A stretch of 64,000 nt of DNA from the NCBI GenBank assembly GCA_009792885.1, contig WMCF01000007.1:3946500-4010499 (forward strand), read 5' to 3'. Below the pieces are notes generated by a model. It saw only the letters and a program-made list of their open reading frames with translations, was not told the DNA's origin and ran no database searches. Each line of letters begins with the position of its first letter. Position 1 is the first letter of the stretch. The stretch comes from Eremophila alpestris peregrina. Taxonomy: Eukaryota > Chordata > Aves > Passeriformes > Alaudidae. A program made the translations under genes and the position numbers. Below, piece after piece: positions 22,251 through 35,988 of the stretch.

Positions 22251-25200
22251 ATCATTAAAGGAATGGCCTTGAATTATTTACCTTCTTTTTTTTTTCCTCT
22301 ACTCTTCCCGTAAAAGTCAATATTCAGTATCAGTCCTAACTAATGCAACCTTTGGGTGTGATGTTGTAGCTGTAATTTTGAAAGAGTTTAATCACCAGAA
22401 AAAGATTTGTTCTGTATTATCTCAGGCTATGTCACCTGTTACTCTCTGGGGAACAGCTAAGTGGTGATAAAGTTGTTCCCCAGGCTAGCTTGCATTCCAA
22501 AGTTTCATTGTAAACTCTTCTTCAAGATGTCTTGGAGAAGTTGCAGAATCTGAGAATGGTTGAGTGAACTCAAAGAATAGCTTATTAACAGGGCTCATGT
22601 GATTGAGAAAGAAATTTGATTGTGCTTTAAACTTCTTAGCTGATGAGAGCAGTTGGAATTGTGGTGAAGAGGGACATGTGGCCTTTGATGTGCCTGGGGG
22701 ACTGGATTACTGGGCAATTAAAATCTGCAACAGAAATCTTTGCAGCTTTGTAGGATGTGGGGTATGACCATTGTATATTAAGTCTTGGAGTTTAAATGAA
22801 AATAGGTTAATACAATTGACTGATTAATTTTTAAAGCTTTTCGAAGTTTTTTTACCTCCTCTTGAGGTTATGAACAGAATCTAATGTGATGTTAAATGTC
22901 AAGTGTACCAATCTTAACTTTTTATTTGCAGAAGATTTTCAGCTTTGCTAGAATTAAGACAATTCTTCCATTAACTTCATTACTTCCTATGTGAAAAATT
23001 CAAAAGAGGACTAAAGAAAAATGAGTAACAATGTAAATTAGTGATGGCTATTGCATGCATGTCTACATGTCATTTTATTACTTTATTAAACCTGTCTGCT
23101 CAGCTGTACAAAAATTAGAGCAATTCTATTGCTATTCTTTGGCAATGACTGTAACACATGGTGGGAAACAGCTATGTAGGTATGTATGTATGGAAGTCCT
23201 TAAAAAATTAGTGCACTTTTATTTTAAACTACAAGCATTAAAATTTAGTCCTTCCTGTTTGTTATATTAACTTCAGTTTAAGAAAGCAAAATCAAAGCTA
23301 TAATTTCCTATTATTCCTACTTATCTTTCCACTGGTGGCTGTTTCCACATGAAGATGACTGTGCAAAGCCACTGTCTCAGACTGGACCCTCCTTTTGTGT
23401 TGGACTTAATGCTACATGGTACCTGAGCAGACAGCCCTCAGTGTTCACAGGTGTCCTGTGTCACGCTTGGAAAGTTTGTTTTGAGTCAGAGGCAAGTTCT
23501 GAAAGAGGAAGACAGAAGTACTTGCCTACCACCTTTTGGCAGTGGAGTTTCTGTGTGATAATGCTTGGTATTTCAGCTGCAGAGCTATCTAGAATAAGTT
23601 GTGGAGCAGTCATGTGATTTTGAAAGGTATGTGGTGAAACAAATTCTCTTGACCCTTTTGTAAAACCCTTGGGTAATGATCTTGGAAGCACATTTTTATG
23701 TATACATGCACCATGCTGTATCTTTAGGTTACCAAAGAGGTGACTGCTTCAGAGGTACCATAGGTTTGGTATACTTTTCAATGAATTTTATATTTACAAT
23801 TTTTTAGAAAGGACATTATCTGATTACAATGTGCCAAAACATCCTCCATCAGCTGAAAGTTAGAGTGTTTTGTTTTTACATGTGTGAGAATATTATATGT
23901 TAAAAAATACATTATTCTGCAGTGGTTAAAATTATGCAAGGAATGTCTGGTGTTTGATACAACTTCAACGAAGAGTTTAGCCACTAAAAAGGATTACAGT
24001 TGATTTATTTATTAGTAGGGAGGCCAGAAGTCCAGCTTATGTATGTACTGGGACTGCTGTGAAGCTAATGAAATTTTGATGGCTTGAGAGTTCCCTAGGG
24101 TTACAAAACATCTATAACTTGGACCATGTCATGGGTTGCCGTTTCAGTGGAGATGTTAAAATGGTGAAAAGCTTAATCTTCTTTGGTTTTTTTTCTCTGA
24201 ATTTTTTGTTTCCAGTGAACATGGAAGGCTTGGCTGAGAAATTACTTTTTACACGTTGCTGGAACTCAGTACGTTTAATGCTCACAGTAGAACAGAAAAT
24301 ATAATTTAAAGTCAGGGAAATGGTATTGCCCTGGCAGACTCAGGTGCTGTAATCAAAGGACTAAACTGCAGGTGCAAGTTTTGTTAATTTATAGCCTAAA
24401 GTTAACAGCTGTGCCAGTATACTGTTAAAATCTGACAAATCTGATAAGGCTTTGAAACCAAAGTGAGAGTTACAACAATTCCTCTGTACTGCATCCCCCT
24501 CTGCTGTGTGGGAAAGATTCCTGACTCGATTTTGATGGAATTGTTTTACAGGTAAATGCATTTCTATGCAGCATGTTTACTTGTAAAGTATAAAAGGAGC
24601 AACTGGTGGTGATGAGCAAAACACAATATCACCAGGTCATACTCACCTAAAGGCCTCAGTGTTTCAGCAATCCCACTGTTCACCCAATAAAACTGTTTAA
24701 ATAGTCCATTGCCATAATCAGGTCTTATTGGAGTCAATTGGACTTTTCAAGATGATGAGAATTTTGACTTACCCTATAGATCTGTGATCTCAGGATTAGC
24801 AATTTGCTGGATGCATTTGGGGTTTTCTTTCTTGCCAGTGAGACAGGAAGAGAAGCTCTGCTTCAAAATAGCATTTCCTTTTCTTCCTTGTAACTGTTAA
24901 ATATTGACTCTTCTGAAATAGTTGTGGATTACATATCCCTCAGGAAGGCAGAACTTGCAATTTTGTTGCATAATTGCAATAAGCAAGAAGAAATAGTTTG
25001 TTGAAAATACTAACCTTTTATTTGTTAGGGTCTTAATAGTATGTTTCTGAAATCATAAAAAAGTGACTTAAATTTTTAAATCATCTTGGAAGATTTAGAA
25101 ATTTCTTTTTAAAAATAGCATTGCACGTAATCAAGTTGCAAAATTTAAAATATACTAAGAACATACTGTGACTGCCAGAAGATAATTTTTGTTTTAAAAA

Positions 25201-28200
25201 CAACAGAACATCTATCAAACATAGAGTTAATAGATGTATTCTCACGTCAAAGGTTGTTTTAGGATATTGCTCAGTAAATAATTCTGAAAAGAAGTATTTT
25301 TCTTTGACTCCATTCAAGTTCCATGTATGACTCTTGGCATCATATTCTGAGAGATTTGTCATGTCAGCCTCCCTGAAGGAGGGCCTGCATCTGTTAATCT
25401 GGGCAGCCAACCAGTGTCACGTACAGTGTGATGTATCAGTTGGAGCACACTGAGCATGCACATGCTTTTTCAGGCTTTCTTCTCTATTCTCACTGCAAGT
25501 TATTTCATAAATGCTGCATCAAGAAATTTATGTTGGTAATTGTCATAGGAGCTGTTGCTTTGAAATACAAGCCAGCTGTCTCTTACACACTTGCCAGTAA
25601 CTTTATGTTGTTAAGCTGTTCTAAGATTACTAAAGCTTGTCTTTTAAACTGGATAAATATTCCAGGAGAGTATGAGCTAGAAGTTGTAGTTAGGAGTCAA
25701 ATGGCCCATTTGCTTAAAGGATCAATATATTTTTTAGGTATCTTAGAATCCACTTTTATATTTAAATTATTTTTAAACCCATTAAACTGCAATCCCTAAC
25801 TTAAAAAGACATCAGAAGGTTAATAAGCAATACATGAAAGTTAATTGGGCAAGTTATTCTAGAAATGCAGCACCCTATTATTTATTTAATTATTTTATTT
25901 ATTTATCTGTAAAATTATATGACTGGTTTTCTTCGTGCTTTTTGTGTGCTGGCCTGAAAGCCAGGCTGTGGCAATGATTCTGACTGGAAAGTCACTCATA
26001 TAAGACCTAGGTCTTTGGTCCCTGTCACCTTCTACTCCTTTGGAAGCAGTAGCAATGGTGCTTCTGGAGAAGGGTGGGGCACTCCAGAGACATGCATGCC
26101 ACATGGCTGACTGCCACAAAAACTGCCTGGGCACACTGGAAGTAGTTCTGGTGGCACTAGAACGTAGGGATTTATCTTTTTGTTTAGTGAAAGTTTTGCA
26201 CTGATTGGTCTTTGTTAGAAAACCAGAGGAGATCAGGATGTAGCAAAATAAAAAGAATAAAGGGAGAGAGGGAGTCAAGTTCATGGCCTCAGGCAGTCAT
26301 TCTGAATTGGTTAGATAAATGGTCTGAAACTTAGACCAATTTTTCATGGATACAGAAAAGTAGATATTGCTGGTAGAGTGTTTATTGCTGGGGGCTCCTC
26401 TAAGGAGAAGATATCACTTTATTAGCTGCCTGGGCACCTACTTGCTTCCTCTCCAGCTTCAGACAGTTTCTGAAGGATAGCATTCTTGTGAACCTAATAC
26501 TCTCTTGTCCTTCCAGAATGATGAATTTACTGGCATTCAGATCTCTGAAACCCAAGAAATACATTGGTAAGATACCTGTCAAGACATTTTAATCTGTTGT
26601 CTCTAACCCGGTTCATCTATAACATATAATTGAACTCTGCTTTATTAAATAATGCACATAATTCAGGAAGTAGTCTCACATGCTTTCACCCATTTAACAT
26701 CTTTCTTTATGCTAAGGCACAAAATCTTGATTTAAATGACCCCTGTTGAATAGTAGCTGCACCTGCTAGCCAAATTCTGAGTCTACTGATCAAAACCAGC
26801 CACATCACTGGTGAATTAATCCTCATCTTACTGCTGTACCACCAATTACAATCTCTTCACTCTTTCCCACAGATTTCCATCTAGCAATTGTCTGCTCCTC
26901 ATTAAGCATGCCAATATGTCTTAAATCTTGCTTTACTGCCAAAAGATTTCATGACCAGAAAATCAATCTGTTTTATTTTTGACATAAGTCAACTCTGAAA
27001 TAATATTTAACAGGCATACAAATTTTCTTTGGTTACAGAGACATGAAACAGAAATCCATAAACAAAACTAATAATCTGATTTTCTGAAATATTAAAAGTT
27101 TTCTATAGTTACGCCAGTTTTCAGATTCTATTATGATAGGAGTCCTGCGGAAATATTTCAGTTAATAATCTAATTCCTAATGCAAATGAAAATCACGTTC
27201 GTAATTCCTTTGGCTAGTGGTAGCCAAAGAGGCAACAGCTGGGCTGACCTTTTTGCAGTAATTTTGTGTGATCTCCTGGGTTTCATAGATCTGAGTGTCA
27301 CTGAACTTGCTGTTAAGGAAAGGCATGAGATTCCAAAGGACCATCTTAATTATGGTGGAGTCTGGTGTAGATTATCAGGCCAGAGGATGAGGCTCTTGGG
27401 CAACATTTGAACAAATTTTCTGATGTGCAGGAGCTGTAGGTTTAGCAACAGCTGACACCAATAAAATTAGAATTGGGATCTGCAAGGGAAAACAAAGTAG
27501 AAAATTTCAGAGAATTTGCTCTTGGCCCTTAAGCTTATAAGTCTTTCTAATGTTAAGGAGTGGTGAAAGAGGTGTTTAAAGACCAACTGTTATATCCCAG
27601 GATTTCTCAAAAAATCGAATTTTAAGAGAAAATGCAGAAAAAGGAAAGAAGGTCAAATTTCAGAGGAAGAGCTTTTGAAGATGTCTCAGGAGGACCTTGG
27701 GGAGGCCTGGGCATACAAATAAAATTGAGACACAACCAGTAAAAAAGTAGAGTTGTACAGAAACATGAATACTAAGAAAAACGAAAAGAGGGAGTTGATT
27801 TTGTTATTATGTAGCAATGAAAGAAGACTATTGCTGATATGTTTTCTTCTGTTTGGTTTTGTTTTTCAGCATTTGCTCTCCGTATAACTGATCACAGAGC
27901 TAATATTTATACTTTTAAAGAAAGGATTAGAGGTTGCTTAGATAAATAAATTTTGTCCTGCATGTATAGAGTGTCCACAGCTTCTGGGCTTTTTATGATT
28001 CATGCATGAGAAATCATTGATGATGGATATAGTTCTGCCAGGTAAAAAAACCAGGACAACTTCAGATGGGGTAAAGAGAAAGGAGGAGAAACCTTTCTAA
28101 TCAGTTAGATGGCAAGCACCCTAGGGAAAAAACTGTTAAAAGTTGATGCTTTATAACAAGCAAGAAGAGATATTCTACATAATCTCAGGGCAACTTCATT

Positions 28201-28399
28201 GTGATTTTTTTTCCCCTTTATATGAAATCGAAGTTTACTTGCTGCAGGTGGGACCATTGCATTGGGTAATGGAAGACCAAAGTTAGATTTCTAGCTTTTG
28301 TCTTTCAGGCTCACTCAGCTTCTCCTCAGTTGGTATGCTTCTGCACTCCAAATCATCATGGGCAGTCTTCACTGAATTCATTCCAATTTATCAGTGTTG
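22251..28399. other. Unique intronic DNA, nothing recognised
   Basis: This stretch holds only short random frames. The somewhat GC-richer patch 25960-26170 looks different from its surroundings but matches no repeat or protein I know. A (TTTA)-type simple stretch lies at 25876-25906. Confidence 0.6.
25876..25906. repeat. Imperfect (TTTA)n simple repeat
   Basis: The text ctattatttatttaattatt followed by ttatttatttat consists of tandem TTTA-like units with two interruptions. Confidence 0.75.
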
Positions 28400-29540
28400 T
28401 ACTGGCAAGCTCCAAACAGAATATTGTCATCTAGATGTGGCCTTCAAATGCTGAATAAAAGGGACTAATCACTTCCCAGGGTATGCTGGCTCCATTCTTC
28501 TGAATGCAGCCCAGTATGTGGTCAAGCTTATTGTTGAAAGGGCACACTGCTGAACTTGTCCTCATTGACTGCCCAGGTCCTTCACTACAAAGCTGCTTTC
28601 CAGCAGGCTCCCAGCTTGCACTGTTACTGTGGATACTCTGCCTTTGGAATTCATGAGGTTTTCTCATCCAGTTCTTACAGCCTGTTGAGAGCCCTTCAAA
28701 AGGCAGTCCTGCCCTGCAGTGTGCTGATCAATCCTTCCAGCATGGTGTCATCCACAAACTTGCTAAGGGCACATTCCTTCTTACTCATTCTCAAGATGTT
28801 AAATGTAGTACAGACATAAAACAGCATCATCCCAATATTAGCTCTTGCTGAATGCCATTAATGTTGACCAAGAGTTGCTCTTTGCACTACAAAGCACTAA
28901 TCTTTCAGCCTCTTCATATATTCTTTGCAGCTCACCCATTCAATCCATCTCTCCCCAGCTTGGTTACCAGAATACTAGGGAGACCACCTTGAAAACCTTC
29001 CTAAAGTCAAGGGAAACAGTATCTGCTGCTTTCTCTTTATCTGGGAGACAATTAGCTGTTTGGAGAAAGCAGTTAGGTTGTTTGGGTATGATTTCCCTTT
29101 GGTGAATAAATGTTAGCTGTTATCATTCACTTTCTTTTCCTTGAGGCCTATCCCAGCATATGAAGGATAACTCCAGCAATATTTGTTCCATCATCTTCCC
29201 TGGGAGACCAGGGTGAGGCTGAATGCCCTGCTTCCTCCAATATTCCTTATTCATCTTGAAGATAACATCTTTATCATCTGAAGAGTCAGCAGGGGCTTTC
29301 CCCTGTTGCCATGACATTTCAAGGAATCAGACAGTGCCCTACCAATGACATTGGTCAAATCTGCCAGCACCAGTGGATGCTGCAAGTCTGGGCCCCTGGA
29401 CTTGTGTATGTCCAGCTTGCAAAAGCAGTGCTTAACAACTCCCATTTCCTCTGCAGAGCAAGGGCTTCTCAACTGTTGCTGAGCTTTGGCTTCCCTATCC
29501 CCATCCTGCATGTCCAGGAAACATTTCTGTTTCCTCCTGG
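28400..29540 (-). mobile_element. Old CR1 LINE fragment with reverse-transcriptase remnant
   Basis: Minus-strand frames, broken by stops and shifts, give CR1 reverse-transcriptase blocks in the right order. LDIHKSRGPD and VLADLTNVIGRALS lie at about 29350-29450 (CR1 usually reads LxxxKSxGPDxxHPxVLxELADVxxxPLS). PGLPGKMMEQILLE follows near 29180-29220 (usually VPGKxMEQILLE). The catalytic FVDD lies at 28747-28758, followed by a downstream M. LGCIQKNGASIPWEVISPFY lies at about 28440-28515 (usually LGCIxxSVASRxREVILPLY). The endonuclease part and the 3' tail are not recognisable. The copy is clearly dead and far more diverged than the 9.2 kb copy. Positions within the element are approximate. 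Confidence 0.85.
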
Positions 29541-32500
29541 GTAGGCATCACCTTAAGGTCACCGTGGTCATTGGGCAGTGATGTTTTCTGTGGTATGTGG
29601 GGATTTCTTCCACGAGTTTATACTGTGCCTTTGGATACATGTATAGTGCTACTGAAACAATCCAGCTCTTGCACTCAGTGCAGTGCCAAGACAGAAGTGG
29701 TGTGTCTCCATGACTGTTTTGGGACTACATTCTAAGGCAAATGCCAGCCAGTTGGAGGCCTAGAGCGAGGTTAGCAAGCATAACCAGAAGTTTGAAATAC
29801 ACCACACTAGAAGAGATTGGGAGAGAGCTCAGCCTGTTGTACCCAGTGTGTCTGTCCAGATACAAAGGCCACAAATGCCAAAAAGGACCAGAGGCAAGCG
29901 GTGCAAATGGCAAAAAGTAAAAGTTAGCTCAGACAATGGCATTCCAAAAGTAGCCCAGAGAAGTAGATTGCTGGGGACCATGCAGATATTTAATCACTTA
30001 ATGTGTTTTCCAAAACAATTTTTAAATGCTGCTGTAGTTGCTGTCAGTCCCTGATGAGGCAGGTGCACAATAGAAATTCTTCACTTCCTTTCTGGTTTTG
30101 AGTTTTGTGAGTTAAGTGTCTTATTCAACCCAAAAATTAGCCAGCAGGAAGCATGTTGATAAAATTAAGGCTATAAAAATGTTGCTCTGCAATTTAATAT
30201 AATGCTAATGTTTATATGTTGTTTTTCTCCTCTAACTGGAATTTGTTAACTTTTCATAGACTTTTTTTCTCCTCATTTTAAGTTTGATATAAAAAATATT
30301 GCTCTTCATTTCCCCTAAACCATATGTGTTCTTCTGGATGTGCAAGGATTTAAATGTGAGGTTGCCATAAGAGTAATGTATGCTTTGCACATCTGTAAAC
30401 TGATGATCTGCTGATTTGGAATGTGGTTTTGATGTCCATGAAAATTCACAGTGGTAACAGCAAATTGTTTTAACTAATGAATTAGAGAGGAACAAATTTG
30501 CTGAGTCAGGCTTATTGATGTAATTATTACTGGAATAAAAAGGAAGAAAAAAATCTGTCAAAGCTGTGAGATATTTGGTTCTCATTAGAAAGCAAGTTTC
30601 TCAGCTGCTACTTCCCTAATTTCCTGCATAGGTATGTCAGTACCAGGGTGGGGGTTTATTTACACACACAGATATTTACATATTCATCAGCTAAAACCAA
30701 ATGCATGGCAGAGCTAAAGTCTAAATAGCAGTGATCCTACATAAAAAGTAGGAGTATTCATATTCAGTTGTTTTAAAGGTGTTTTTAAAGCTTAATCTAA
30801 TTTTGATCTGAAATAATATTTTAATTGCATTTCCTTGTATAATTATGTCACATTGAGAAATAATCTAATAATGAAACTTTAAATATAAGCTGTGCAATTG
30901 TAGGAGTAGTAATAATAATTATAGGTAACAGCCTTTGTATGCTGGTCAAATAACAGCTGGAGAAAATTTGTCAAGTTTTTTAATGTTGTTACTTGGTTTG
31001 GGGTTTTTTTGTTTGTTGTTTTGGTTTTGGTTTTTTTTAACAAAAAGCTGCAAAGGCTTTTGGAGTAGACAGTTCTTTAACTCCTGTTAAAATCCCTGTA
31101 CAGACTTACTTTGATGTTTTTTGGATAAAGGTTTTTTTCTTTGATACAGATGAGAATTCAGTATAAAATTAAGTTTCAAACCAGAACTGTTTTAGGTCTC
31201 AATAATATGCTGCCTGATCTGTTGGCAAAATCTAAGCTTTTTTTTCCCTTGATTTAAGATGAGGATGAAGATTCAGATCTCAGGAAAGAAATGTTTGTTA
31301 AAAAGCTCTGGGTTTCATTTTTATTCCACACTCTCTACCTCATTCAGTATACTATTTTTCTTCCTAAATTATGTCAGGTGTTTAGCTATCTGTTGTTTCC
31401 ACTTGTACATTGTAGAGAGGAAATGTGGTTTTCTGCTCATTGAAACCAGGAATAATAATTGTTTGGGCTTTTTGCCCTCCACCTTAGAAATCTTTCAGTG
31501 GAAATGCCTTTAATACCATTGGAGTTTAGTCCAGGTTTCTGTATAGTACATGGAAATTTGCGAATTCTTATCAATATCTTACTTTGGGTTTTGTTCTTTT
31601 TTTTTTTAGATTTTACAATTATGAACCCACAGCATCCAGTTAGGCAGGTTGAACAATGTAAATTAATTATGGATTGAATTACAAATATGCAAATGTTTGG
31701 TAGGTGTGTGTATCTCATAACTGCTGTAATAACATCCATAATAGATAATAGTTTTCTGAGAGTTTGATGATTCTGTGCAGCTGCTGTGCCAGATCCACAC
31801 TGCTGCTGGCCAGGCCCTCCCTGGGGTACTGTGGCTGCTGACTGGGTACATCTGAGACAAAATGTGGGCAATTCCATCTCCAGTGCAGTATTCACAATAG
31901 AAAAAGAAACCCAGGTTCTGGATTGTCAGGCCACAACAGAGTAGAGACAGACCACAGGCTGTTTGTCTGGTTGACTATTTAATGGTTGCTTTTTGTCCTT
32001 GTGATGAAATAGATTCATAAATGCATGTATATAGCCATGTATATGTGTACATAGTCATCCTTACAACACCTTTTCTTACACAGGTGTGTGTCATACACAT
32101 AGTCTTCTTAGGACAAACATACAGACCAGCTCTTTCTTCTTCAAATGACCTAGAAACTTTGAAGCATTTTCACAGTGAATACGTGTGCAGTCATGAGCAT
32201 GGGCAAGGGAAAGTTATTCTGGTGTTTCACATCTGCCACTGAATTACTGTATGCTGGAGAGATTGATTTTCCTCCCTCCCCCCCAGTCACTGAGGTTTTA
32301 TTAATGTAATATTTCTATAAAAGACTTTAAAGCTACAAATAAATTGCTTTGGGTAAGTGCTGATGACTAATGCTATGGAGTCTCAGTCTGCACCTGTGGC
32401 AGACAGTCTAAAGAATTTAGGTTGTTTTATTTTTTCTACGAAACTTGACTTCTTGCAGTGAGTTTCACTGAAATGTGTTGGTCACTTGTGCAGTTTGAAG

Positions 32501-33834
32501 AAAAATAGCAAAAGTGAGGAGTCTAAGATACTCTGAGGCAAAATTTAGTTCTTTGAGAAGGTTTTGGAATTTTCTTCCTGCTGTCAAAGATGAATATTGA
32601 TAGTTTATAATCTTTGAAGTTCTTTTGAATATTCAAAGTTTACAAGATATCTGGGTCATAATGACTTTGAATATGGCCTTGGTTAAATAGACAGTAGAGA
32701 GTCTCCTTCCATGTAGGTTTAACTAGAATTGTTCAAGCTGCTAAGTTCTTCATTGCATGATTGCTGTATGCTCTATAAGGAGATTGATTTAAAATTGCTT
32801 AAAAGCTGCACTCAGTGGGGAATTCTGCTGCTCATTCCCTTAACTACTTTAGCTGCAGAGAACATATGACGTCTTTTTCATTAACTGTCTTTGCTGCTTG
32901 TTTGCTTCAGTAGAGTTCTAGGAGATTGTTATATTGTTTTCTAAACTCAATATTGCTGGATCCTGGCTGCTTATGGCAATTGAGATGAGATTAGATGCTT
33001 TTGTTAACAGGCCCCAGACTTTAAATTTATAGGGACTAGGCACCATCTGTTCTCAATTAAAGGTCCTGAGCTCTGAAATTAATTCCTTCCATTGGTCTAT
33101 TAGACTCAATCTTTTGACCTGAAGTCATGATAAGGTTATATTAGCCTCTTGAGTCTTGAAAAAGTGAGGAGTTCATGCAGGGGCAGTGCTGAATATTCCT
33201 GTTAGTCCTTGTATCAGTGTAGTTAGAGGGCAGAAAGCAATGATTGTTTTTCCATTTTACAGGTAGAGTGAGAATTTTTTTTTAATCACTCTAGAGACTG
33301 AGATCTCACATTCTTATGAGTTGTAATAGGGCTTGTGCTTCTAAATCACTGAAGTGCTATTGAAAATCTTTCCCAGAAAAATCAAATTAATATAGAGAAT
33401 GTTGACTAAATTTACAGAAAGACTTGATATAGAAGTGGGTTGAGTATAAAAGTCCATTGTTCCAGGCTTACATTTACTCATTAGATTAGCTGTGTTGTGC
33501 TTCAGCTCTCTTGCATTGATTCCTTCTGTAGCTGCAAAAGGATGGGGATCTTAGCAGAAGTCCCTAGAATTGTTCAGCGACTGCATTTGCTGAATATGTA
33601 TCTGTCCTGTGGTGTGTAGAAGTTGCAAAGAAGAAATGGATGGATGGACAAATGGTTTCACATTTTTGTGGTTCTGACTCTCCCCTTTCTTGTTTGCTTT
33701 CTACATTTTACTGAAAATTGAGGTTTTCTCTGTGAAAATACAGCAGGACAATACTGTGGAGTAGAAAGAACCTGTAGCTACAAGATTTTTAGTTTCAAAG
33801 GAAAAGCTCCAAGGTATCAAATAGCTATGCTGGT
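29541..33834. other. Unique intronic DNA, nothing recognised
   Basis: AT-rich with short random frames. G/T-rich simple sequence lies at about 30990-31040. The longest frame (minus strand, 31437-31895) contains a run of lysines from a T-rich tract and shows no family motif. The part just after 29540 could be a further decayed extension of the CR1 copy. Confidence 0.55.
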
Positions 33835-33856
33835 TGTCTGGTAAATTTACCAGACA
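33835..33856. repeat. Perfect 22-bp palindrome
   Basis: TGTCTGGTAAA at 33835-33845 is followed without spacer by its exact reverse complement TTTACCAGACA at 33846-33856. Each arm has a GTCT/AGAC box, the minimal SMAD-binding element. Perfect palindromes of this length are uncommon by chance outside AT repeats. Function is unknown. Confidence 0.85.
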
Positions 33857-35264
33857 GTTCCTGTACACATGAAAATGTATTTCAAAGGTTTCGGGATCTG
33901 GTAGTTCATCAGCAGACTTGGATTTTATTTATACAGTGCTAGTCAGCCTTTGGAATACAGTTTGTAAGAGTTTTTGAGACTGAAGGCTCTTCAGTGTCCT
34001 GTGAGTTTTCCTGTCTTACCCCAAAATGCAGTTTGTTACAATGTTTTGGGATCTGCTGGCCATTAGGCTACAGGTAGAAATCAGCAAAGAGAGAGTTCAT
34101 ACACCTGTTTTTATTCCTATGCAACAATCCCCATGACATAAAAAACACAGGTAAAAACAGTTCTTTGTCTGCTGCCTGCCATTAGGAGTTCATAAAGATT
34201 AGTAATTTGAAGTTAGCTATTTTTCAGCATTACTTACACTGGAATAATGTTGGAATCCCCATGATACAAGGTATTATTTGTCAAGTGTGGCTTAGATGGC
34301 TCTGTGACATGTATATAGATTTCAGAATTAATTTTCAGTTGTTACAAATGCTCAGATCAATTTTTGAAAAGATAAGTTACAGTTCTTACCTTTTCCCCAA
34401 ATGTAACATATCATATAAAAGTATTAATGGAACGTACCCAGAAAATACTGGTGTCCACTTTGTAAATATTAACATTTTCCTTATCCAGGGAGTCATTTTT
34501 GCTCTTCTGGGATTCAGGGAACACATTTAAACTACTATAACAATAATCAAAATATGGTAACAGAGTCTGTGCACTTTTAGTTAGCAATTTGCTTTTTTAA
34601 AAAGTTCATTTCTTGTTTTCTTATAAATTCTTTGTTCTTTGCAGTATCAAGTGCATTGATTTTTATAAAAAAAATGTTAATCAGCTTACCTTCATTCAGA
34701 ATGGATTTTTGTTCCTCTGATCAGCTCTACACAATTGAGTTTTTCATCCTCTTTACTGAGGTATTTCACTGTTATGAAAAAAACATTAAAGAGAATTCTG
34801 ATAAATTATTCCTTTAAAAAAGATTCTACTGCAATGTACTTTTGTTGAAGCTGGAGAATTAATTGAACAGAGAGGTTTCTCTTTTGTTTTCAATGATAAA
34901 GGTATCTGTGCTTAGTAAATACAAGAGACAATCTCTCTCCTATCAGTTTAGTAGGAACTGGTTCCCTACTGATTCTGGTTACCTCAGAATTTATAATATG
35001 AATTTGAAGTAACCATTTCATTTTGATTATTTGAAAATCCAGTTTTCTTTTTGATTTTAAAGTAAAGTTAGTACACGACAAGGTATGGGAAAAAATATTT
35101 CCTGGTCATAACAAAAAAAATAAAAGAGGCTTTCTGAGTGTTTTTCTGTCATGCTATCTGATTCTGCTTTTATGGAGCACTGGTGGTTCTTCCCAGAACC
35201 TGTAAAAAAGTCAGACAGTGTAATATATTTTTATCCAAATGCGTGATTATGCTGCTTTGCTTAA

Positions 35265-35345
35265 GTAACTAACTAACAAACAAACCAACAAAAAACCTAA
35301 ACAACAAAAAAAGCCCAAGCCTTCCCCTCCCAAAAACCCACAACC
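35265..35345. repeat. A/C-rich simple sequence
   Basis: A purely A/C-dominated stretch (aactaactaacaaacaaacc, then aacaaaaaacctaaacaaca and further) suggests a decayed (AAC)n or (CAAA)n tract. Confidence 0.7.
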
Positions 35346-35744
35346 TTTTTTTCCAGTGTTGTTCTACTTTAGTTTTCCTTGATAAATCAAGCTGACCTAA
35401 TCTTTTATGAGTTGTTTTTGTGTCTGTATTACCTCAGGCTGTGCTCTCATCAGGCATCACAAGCTAAGTGGACTTGAGTTTTGGCTAGTCTGTGGAAATA
35501 ATCAAAGAAAATGTACCATGCTCCTGGATGTGATGATAATGGCTCATTATGTCCATTAAATTTGGTCCTGAATTGGTGCTGAGTATTCTGCTGTGAGTTT
35601 AAGTTAGACCCCTTAGACTCTGTGTGCTGATCACTTGTAATTATTAAAGCACAACTGTTAGCTCAGCTAAACTCCAGTTCTAGTGTCTTTCATTCTGCTT
35701 ATCAATTTCTTCTGAACTTTACATGTGGGAAGCCTTCAAAGCAT

Positions 35745-35875
35745 TTGCTTTGAAGTAAGAGACACTTTAATGAAATCTTGATTTGGTCACTAATTTGCTG
35801 TATCTGCATTTGCACACTGCTTAGTTTTTCTGGTTTTATTTTCCTACTTATAAATGAGCATCATACTGCTTATTT
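35745..35875 (+). mobile_element. MIR-type (CORE-SINE) relic
   Basis: The sequence follows the MIR core in order. It has gctttgaagtaagagacac, then cactaatttgctgtatctgc (consensus CACTTACTAGCTGTGTGACC), cactgcttagtttttctgg (consensus CACTTAACCTCTCTG) and cctacttataaatgagcatc with atactgct (consensus CATCTGTAAAATGGGNATAATA). The match is by eye and diverged; no A or B box of a live promoter is argued. Confidence 0.65.
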
Positions 35876-35942
35876 TCTGTCAAATTTACTAATTCTGCCT
35901 TTTTTAACTTTTTGAACTTGAAACAATTGGGAATATTATTTG

Positions 35943-35988
35943 TATATATATATAAGTGTGTATGTGCATAAATATATATATATATATA
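35943..35988. repeat. Interrupted (TA)n microsatellite
   Basis: TA tracts at about 35943-35953 and 35971-35988 flank a GTGTGTATGTGCATA spacer. Confidence 0.85.

Noticed and set aside
28431..29544. Several short frames on both strands that look like small genes
   Set aside because: They are pieces, or antisense shadows, of the CR1 reverse-transcriptase remnant.
31437..31895. 152-codon minus-strand frame
   Set aside because: No family motif; it includes a lysine run from a T-rich tract and has no splice or regulatory context. Consistent with chance.
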